Position numbers and translations under genes: made by a program. This document shows, piece after piece, positions 59,726 to 64,000 of a stretch of 64,000 nt of DNA. The notes under the pieces were generated by a model, which was not told the DNA's origin, did not search any database, and saw nothing but the letters and a program-made list of their open reading frames with translations. The DNA lies in contig JAPOQN010000032.1 in the NCBI GenBank assembly GCA_026710655.1, positions 17,583-81,582 on the forward strand, given 5' to 3'. This DNA comes from Chloroflexota bacterium. Its GTDB lineage: Bacteria; Chloroflexota; Dehalococcoidia; Tepidiformales; Tepidiformaceae. The number at the start of each line of letters is the position of its first letter. Positions within the stretch are counted from its first letter, which is position 1.

Positions 59726-61768
59726 TCAGCCCGCGGCCGGCGTCGCGGGGATGTCGAGCCGCTTTTCGGCGATGACGAACTTCAGCCGGTTGCTGATGGA
59801 CAGCGACGGGAAGGGATTGATGCGGAGCGTGTGCTTCTCGGGCGACATCTTGATGGTGAAGTGGCGCGCCAGCAAGAGCAGGTTGATGCTGAGCTGCAGC
59901 TCCATCCAGCGCGAGCCGAGGCAGGTGTGCGTGCCCAGCCCGTACGGGGCGTAGCCGGGGCTGCGGTGTTCCTCCCGTGGAGGCAGGTAGCGATCGATAT
60001 CGAATTTCTCGGGATCGGGGAAGACGTCGCTCATGTAGTGCGATGCCGTCTGTGCGATGTGGATCTCCGAGCCCTCGGGGAGCTCGTAGCCCTCGACCAC
60101 GCAGGAGTTCATCACGGTCCGTATCGAGACCGGGACAATCGGGTAGACGCGCATGGACTCCATGATGAAGCGGTGGGTGACGTCGATCGCCTCCAGGGTG
60201 AAGTCCTCGGGCGAGGGATCGCCGTCCGCGAAGAGGGCGTCCGCTTCGGCGCGGATCCGCTCATAGAGCTCGGGCTGCGTCGCCATGGCGTAGAGCGCGA
60301 AGCTGAGGCCGTCGCCAAGGTACACGCTCGCGATCAGCGGCGCCGATAGCGCGAAACGCAGATTCGACTCGGGGAGGAACTGCGGATCGCTGGCGTGCAG
60401 GCTGAGCAGGTCGTCGGCGAGATCGCGGGGACACCCGGCCCGCTGGGCGGGGGTGTGAATGCTCTGGACCCGGTCCAGCAACGTCTCGATGCCCTTCGCC
60501 TTCTGCTTCATGCCGGGCGTGCTCAGCATCCACTTCGGCAGAACCTTGACGACTCGCGTGGCGAGCGCTCGCTCCTTGTAGACACTCAAGTCGTCGAGGA
60601 GGTCCTGCGAGTGCACGCTCAGCATGAGCGGCGAAATCTGCGAGTTGATCAGTTTCCGGCACATGGGGCTTGCGGACATGGTGTCCCCGACCTCCCACGT
60701 CGCCATGTGAGCGCGGGCGTTGTCGAAGACGGTGTCCAGTTGCCCTTCCAGCCGCGCACGCGAATAGGCCGGCTGCATGGACTTGCGGAAGCGGAAGTGG
60801 TCGGCCCCGTCGAGGGACGGGAGGATTCCGGATGCGCCATAAACCTTCTCGAAGTCCTGCAGGTAGTCCTTGGCCCTCAGGAACATGCGTCCGTGCCGGT
60901 GCGCCCAGCGATTGGTCTCGGGACCGGCGAGGAGGGTCATGGCATCCAGGAACGGCGGATTGAGCCTGAACACCGGGCCGTACTTCTCGGCAAGGTCGGC
61001 GAAGAGCGCCGGCAGGTTGCCTCTCCAGAGGTGCCGGTTGAACACCACCTTGAGCAGCGGAACCGTCGGGATCTCCTTGGTCAGCGTGGAGCGCCGGAGC
61101 AGCGGGCCGGCCAGGTTGTTGGCCACCGCGTCGGCGATCGCGCGGCCGACCAGGTCCATCTTGCAGATGAGTGCGACGCGCTCCTCGTGTTCTTCCTCGA
61201 TCGGGAAGACGAAGCGGAGGACGTCGCACGTGTTCGCGAGCGCGATAATGATGACATCCCGTGGGTCGGGGATCTCGTTGTTGTAGAGCACGTTGCTGAT
61301 GCGCGTCGTGACGAACTCGGTCCCCGCAGCCTCGGTAGAGCCGTTTTGCTCGGCGCTCTGCCAGGCCGTGTGGGACAGCGTCCAGAACTCGCCGTCGTGA
61401 TACTGGAGGATCTGTAACGCGACCAGTCGATCGAGGGTCATGTCAATGACCCTCTCGGCGTGGGGAGCGAGTCGCTCGATCCAGTACTGGGCGTTCTGCT
61501 GGCCCGGTTCGTCGGCAATTTCCCCCAGAATGTCGTCCAGAACGGGATCACCCGTTGGGGTCTTGTCCAGGAGGATCAGGGAATCCATGTCCGTGTCGAT
61601 ACGAGAGATGAGGGACAGTTCCGCGATGACTGCCCCGACGACTGCGCAGTTCAAATCCCAACTAGGCACCTGCCGAAAGTACCCGCTGTCCTCGTTGAGC
61701 AGCATCAGGAGAAGCTCGTCGGGCAAGGTAAGCGTTCGTGTTGCCACAGGCTCGGTAGCGAGAGTCAT
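59726..61768 (-). CDS. GPP34 (GOLPH3-like) domain fused to a cytochrome P450
   Basis: A 680-residue fusion. Residues ~10-245 match GPP34/GOLPH3 proteins: RTLTLPDELLLMLLNEDSG, AVVGAVIAELSLISRIDTD, TPTGDPVLDDIL, IPDPRDVIIIALANTCDVL and KMDLVGRAIADAV all occur in the family order. Residues ~260-680 are a P450: ExxR in FIMESMRVYP (~537), and the haem loop PYGLGTHTCLGSRW with Cys 616. The I-helix reads LIASVYLGDGLSFALYAMA and lacks the acid-Thr pair needed for usual oxygen activation. GPP34 proteins bind membrane phosphoinositides in eukaryotes. ATG 61768 follows ACGGAGA; ATG 61801 is the alternative start. Expressed with the methyltransferase. Confidence 0.88.
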   Translation of the reverse strand: MTLATEPVATRTLTLPDELLLMLLNEDSGYFRQVPSWDLNCAVVGAVIAELSLISRIDTDMDSLILLDKTPTGDPVLDDILGEIADEPGQQNAQYWIERLAPHAERVIDMTLDRLVALQILQYHDGEFWTLSHTAWQSAEQNGSTEAAGTEFVTTRISNVLYNNEIPDPRDVIIIALANTCDVLRFVFPIEEEHEERVALICKMDLVGRAIADAVANNLAGPLLRRSTLTKEIPTVPLLKVVFNRHLWRGNLPALFADLAEKYGPVFRLNPPFLDAMTLLAGPETNRWAHRHGRMFLRAKDYLQDFEKVYGASGILPSLDGADHFRFRKSMQPAYSRARLEGQLDTVFDNARAHMATWEVGDTMSASPMCRKLINSQISPLMLSVHSQDLLDDLSVYKERALATRVVKVLPKWMLSTPGMKQKAKGIETLLDRVQSIHTPAQRAGCPRDLADDLLSLHASDPQFLPESNLRFALSAPLIASVYLGDGLSFALYAMATQPELYERIRAEADALFADGDPSPEDFTLEAIDVTHRFIMESMRVYPIVPVSIRTVMNSCVVEGYELPEGSEIHIAQTASHYMSDVFPDPEKFDIDRYLPPREEHRSPGYAPYGLGTHTCLGSRWMELQLSINLLLLARHFTIKMSPEKHTLRINPFPSLSISNRLKFVIAEKRLDIPATPAAG

Positions 61769-61821
61769 CGGTCCATTCTCCGTGGCGTGCTGGCTCCCCA
61801 TGCGCGCCAAGTCACGCAACA

Positions 61822-61827
61822 AGTGTA
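61822..61827 (-). promoter_or_regulatory. Candidate -10 element (TACACT) for the GPP34-P450 and methyltransferase genes
   Basis: On the minus strand TACACT lies about 54 bases before the chosen ATG and 21 before the alternative ATG at 61801. This 230-base gap also serves the divergent Rieske gene, for which TATGCT at 61930-61935 is a weak -10 candidate. Confidence 0.45.
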
Positions 61828-61998
61828 GCCCAGAGGGTCGCGGAGCGGGCAATCAGGGCCGTCCGGACGCGTGTGAGCGCGCCCACCAGACTGCCTCCCC
61901 GGTGGGGTGGGATGGAGAGGCCAGTTTCGTATGCTAGATGAATGCATGATCGAGAAGGCACCCGCCACCCGGATGTTCGGGGTGAGGAGGGTCGAGCG

Positions 61999-63042
61999 AT
62001 GCTAGCCGGGCCCAGGGATCGTGGGGACAACACCACACTGCCTCCCTTCCCGGAAGGCTGGTACTTCGTGGCCAGCCGCCGCGAGATAGCGAAGGCAGGC
62101 CTCATCGAGAAGACGTGGATGGGCGAGGACATCGTCGCCTGGTGTGACGAGGACGGCCGCCCCTGCGTCGCCGAGGCGGTCTGCCCCCACCTGGGCTCGG
62201 ACCTTGGCCCGGAAGCCGGGGGGCGGGTCTCTGAGGGTCGCATCGTCTGCCCCTTCCACGGCTTCGAGTTCGATACCGCCGGCCAGTGCGTCGCCACCCC
62301 CTTCGCCGCCCCGCCCAGGTCGGCGAGGCTGCGCGTGTTCGAGACGCAGGAGATCGCCGGTATGGTCTTCGCCTGGTGGGGGCTCGGGGGACGGGCGCCC
62401 CAGTGGAACCTGCTCGACGATCAGTTGGATCAGGAAGGCTGGAGCAGCGTCGGCATCCAAACCCTCCGCTTCCCCGGGCATCCCCAGGAGACAACGGAGA
62501 ACTCCGTCGACCTCGCCCACCTGCGCTACGTCCACGGCTACGACAATGTCGACCGCCCGGCCCCTGTCGTGGTGGACGGCCCCTACCTCCAGAGCGTCTT
62601 CGACTTCAGACGCGCCCGCACGTTCTTCGGGGTCGCAACGCTTACCCTCGACCTCCAGGCCGACACCCACGTGGCCGGCCTGGGCTACTCGTTCGTGAGG
62701 GGCCGCGAGAAATCGATCGGCATGGACTTCCGCCTGTGGATCCTGTCAGCCCCGGTCGACGGGACCGTCATCGACCTGTCGCTCGCCTCGCAGGTGCGGG
62801 AGATTCGCAAGCCAAAGCGTCCCGTTGTCGGGCTGGGGTTCCTCCCCCCCGCCGCCCGCGCTCCGATCATGAACAGGTTCCTGATGCCGCAGCAGCGCTA
62901 CGAGGTTGTGCAGGACGTAGGCATCTGGAGCCGCAAGCACTACCTCTCCCGCCCGCGTCTCAATCGCGCCGATGGCGAGATCGCGACCTTCCGGGACTAC
63001 TGCGCCCAGTTCTATCCCGAGCCCTGCGACGGCGACGCCTGA
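61999..63042 (+). CDS. Rieske non-haem iron oxygenase, steroid-type
   Basis: A 347-residue Rieske oxygenase alpha subunit. The 2Fe-2S site is C62-x-H64 in VCPHLGSDLGP and C84-x2-H87 in IVCPFHGFEF. The mononuclear iron motif D171-x2-H174-x4-H179 lies in ENSVDLAHLRYVHGYDN. A-H-x-x-Y-x-H-G spacing resembles KshA and the DAF-36/Neverland and bacterial sterol-demethylase groups, which act on steroids, more than benzoate-type oxygenases. No ferredoxin or reductase is adjacent; the reductase at 8955-10169 is one option. I choose ATG 61999 with GGAGG; ATG 61942 is 19 codons upstream. Confidence 0.85.
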   Translation: MLAGPRDRGDNTTLPPFPEGWYFVASRREIAKAGLIEKTWMGEDIVAWCDEDGRPCVAEAVCPHLGSDLGPEAGGRVSEGRIVCPFHGFEFDTAGQCVATPFAAPPRSARLRVFETQEIAGMVFAWWGLGGRAPQWNLLDDQLDQEGWSSVGIQTLRFPGHPQETTENSVDLAHLRYVHGYDNVDRPAPVVVDGPYLQSVFDFRRARTFFGVATLTLDLQADTHVAGLGYSFVRGREKSIGMDFRLWILSAPVDGTVIDLSLASQVREIRKPKRPVVGLGFLPPAARAPIMNRFLMPQQRYEVVQDVGIWSRKHYLSRPRLNRADGEIATFRDYCAQFYPEPCDGDA

Positions 63043-63060
63043 GCGTCCTCATACTCGCCC

Positions 63061-64000
63061 CTACGCCTTCCTGAAGCGCCAGCCGTACAGGATGCTCCCG
63101 TAGTAGTTGAACCACCGCCTCGCCGAGGCATCGTCGAACGGGTAGTCCGCGCCCAGCTGCCTGGCGGCGGCGAGCCCGGTCACGAAGCAGGTTTCCTGGC
63201 TGTTGACCAGCGTGTGCGCGCCGCAGTGCCACGTCCGGCGCTTGCCCTGGATGAAACGGAAGATGTTGACCAGCAGGGCCACGTGGCGCACGTCGTGGAC
63301 GATGTGCTGGAACCACCAGCGCTTCACGACCTTGTCCTCATCGATGGCGCTGATCGGGTTGTAGGTGACCAGGCAGGGCTTGTCCGACTCCTTCGCCCAC
63401 GGCTGCTGGTTATGCATGATGTAGGTGATCTCGTAGTTGTCCGGCCTGGCTCCGTACTGCTCGATGTAGTTGCTCCGTGTCTCCAGCGGCTTCATCTCGT
63501 TGTCTGGAAGGACCGAGGAGTCGGAGTGGACGACCGTGTGGTTGTGCAGCTCGCTCTCGTACCGGATCGACGAGAGGATGTAGCGCTCCAGCAGCGTCGG
63601 CTTGTCGAGCAGCATCAGCGTCTGGTTCGCGTTGCAGGCGAAGATCACGTCGTCGAACGTCTCCCGTACGCCCTCCTCGTCCTCCACCACCACGCCGGAT
63701 GGCTGTCGGTACACCTTATGGACCGGCCGCCCCAGGGAGATCTTGTCGCGGAAACCCGCCGACAGGTTCTCGTAGATGCGCCGTGTCCCCTGGTCCCAGG
63801 TCTGCATCGGCGTCGCCACCTCGATATCGAAGAACTCGAGGTACCTCGAGAAGAGCGCTGCGGGCATGTCGAACACGTTCGTCGCCATCAGGAAGTTGAC
63901 GAACATCGGCTTCAGGATCTTGTACCGGAAGTCCCCCGAGAATCCTCCCAGGTTCAGAACCGTCCCCATGCTGATGTAGTTGAACGGGTTGAGCGCGTTC
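63061..64000 (-). CDS. FAD-dependent oxidoreductase, amine-oxidase-like (5' end beyond window)
   Basis: The visible 313 residues are the C-terminal portion; the frame is open to the window edge (NALNPFNYISMGTVLNLGG), so the FAD-binding N-terminus is missing. TWDQGTRRIYENLSAGF, VHKVYRQPSGVVVEDEEG and FDDVIFACNANQTLMLL match the substrate-side and adenine-side strands of amine-oxidase/phytoene-desaturase-like flavoproteins. CGAHTLVNSQETCFVTGLAAARQLG is the closing FAD-contact segment. In related proteins such genes sit beside lipid methyltransferases. It could oxidise or saturate a lipid. It is convergent with the Rieske gene, 18 bases apart. Confidence 0.78.
   Translation of the reverse strand, partial: NALNPFNYISMGTVLNLGGFSGDFRYKILKPMFVNFLMATNVFDMPAALFSRYLEFFDIEVATPMQTWDQGTRRIYENLSAGFRDKISLGRPVHKVYRQPSGVVVEDEEGVRETFDDVIFACNANQTLMLLDKPTLLERYILSSIRYESELHNHTVVHSDSSVLPDNEMKPLETRSNYIEQYGARPDNYEITYIMHNQQPWAKESDKPCLVTYNPISAIDEDKVVKRWWFQHIVHDVRHVALLVNIFRFIQGKRRTWHCGAHTLVNSQETCFVTGLAAARQLGADYPFDDASARRWFNYYGSILYGWRFRKA

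Overview
The window is strongly GC-rich, with G or C at most third codon positions, short intergenic gaps and many 1-4 base gene overlaps. The gene content points to an aerobic, coenzyme-F420-using bacterium: a fused FO synthase (FbiC type), two luciferase-like F420 oxidoreductases, a Ddn-type deazaflavin oxidoreductase, a caa3-oxidase assembly factor with copper chaperones, many family III CoA-transferases and an ImuB-DnaE2 mutasome. I infer Chloroflexota (Dehalococcoidia, SAR202 or Tepidiformia-like), with Actinomycetota as the alternative. No rRNA, tRNA, CRISPR array or insertion sequence was recognised, and no gene-free stretch exceeds 300 bases.

Layout. 1-2,920: end of an MFS permease, exonuclease III, a membrane protein and an amidohydrolase. 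2,991-10,169: a minus-strand acyl-CoA operon (F420 oxidoreductase, SCP-x-like thiolase, DUF35 partner, two CoA-transferases, a kinase-like phosphotransferase, an FAD-dependent reductase). 10,286-21,376: more acyl-CoA and small-acid genes, including tandem phosphotransferases, an HpcH aldolase, a crotonase, an SDR, an acyl-CoA carboxyltransferase and a double-length CoA-transferase. 21,393-23,771: ctaG-SCO1-PCuAC copper operon behind a CRP-like palindrome. 23,840-33,911: F420 oxidoreductase, NUDIX hydrolase, paired small membrane proteins, primary sigma factor, a toxin-antitoxin pair, rhodanese, methyltransferase, fbiC divergent from an HxlR regulator, and a retropepsin-like gene between direct repeats. 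33,980-40,027: coaE, then a MoxR ATPase / phosphoesterase / giant VWA protein operon. 40,040-43,412: purB, membrane protein, purC, purS. 43,551-51,325: SDR, two ThuA-like proteins, epoxide hydrolase, two paralogous membrane proteins, a molybdopterin oxidoreductase. 51,345-56,020: imuB-dnaE2 behind a LexA box that lies inside its promoter.

The most unusual part is 56,102-64,000: an MMPL/RND exporter, an Erg6-like sterol methyltransferase, a protein fusing a GPP34 (GOLPH3-like) domain to a cytochrome P450, a Rieske oxygenase and an FAD-dependent oxidoreductase. Together they look like a bacterial sterol or triterpenoid tailoring and transport locus. The GPP34-P450 fusion is the best candidate here for something undescribed.

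Two wider patterns recur. Five pairs of neighbouring paralogous genes occur in 64 kb. Many genes are preceded by a TAnnnT hexamer close to, or only 6-8 bases before, the start codon, suggesting frequent leaderless or short-leader transcripts.
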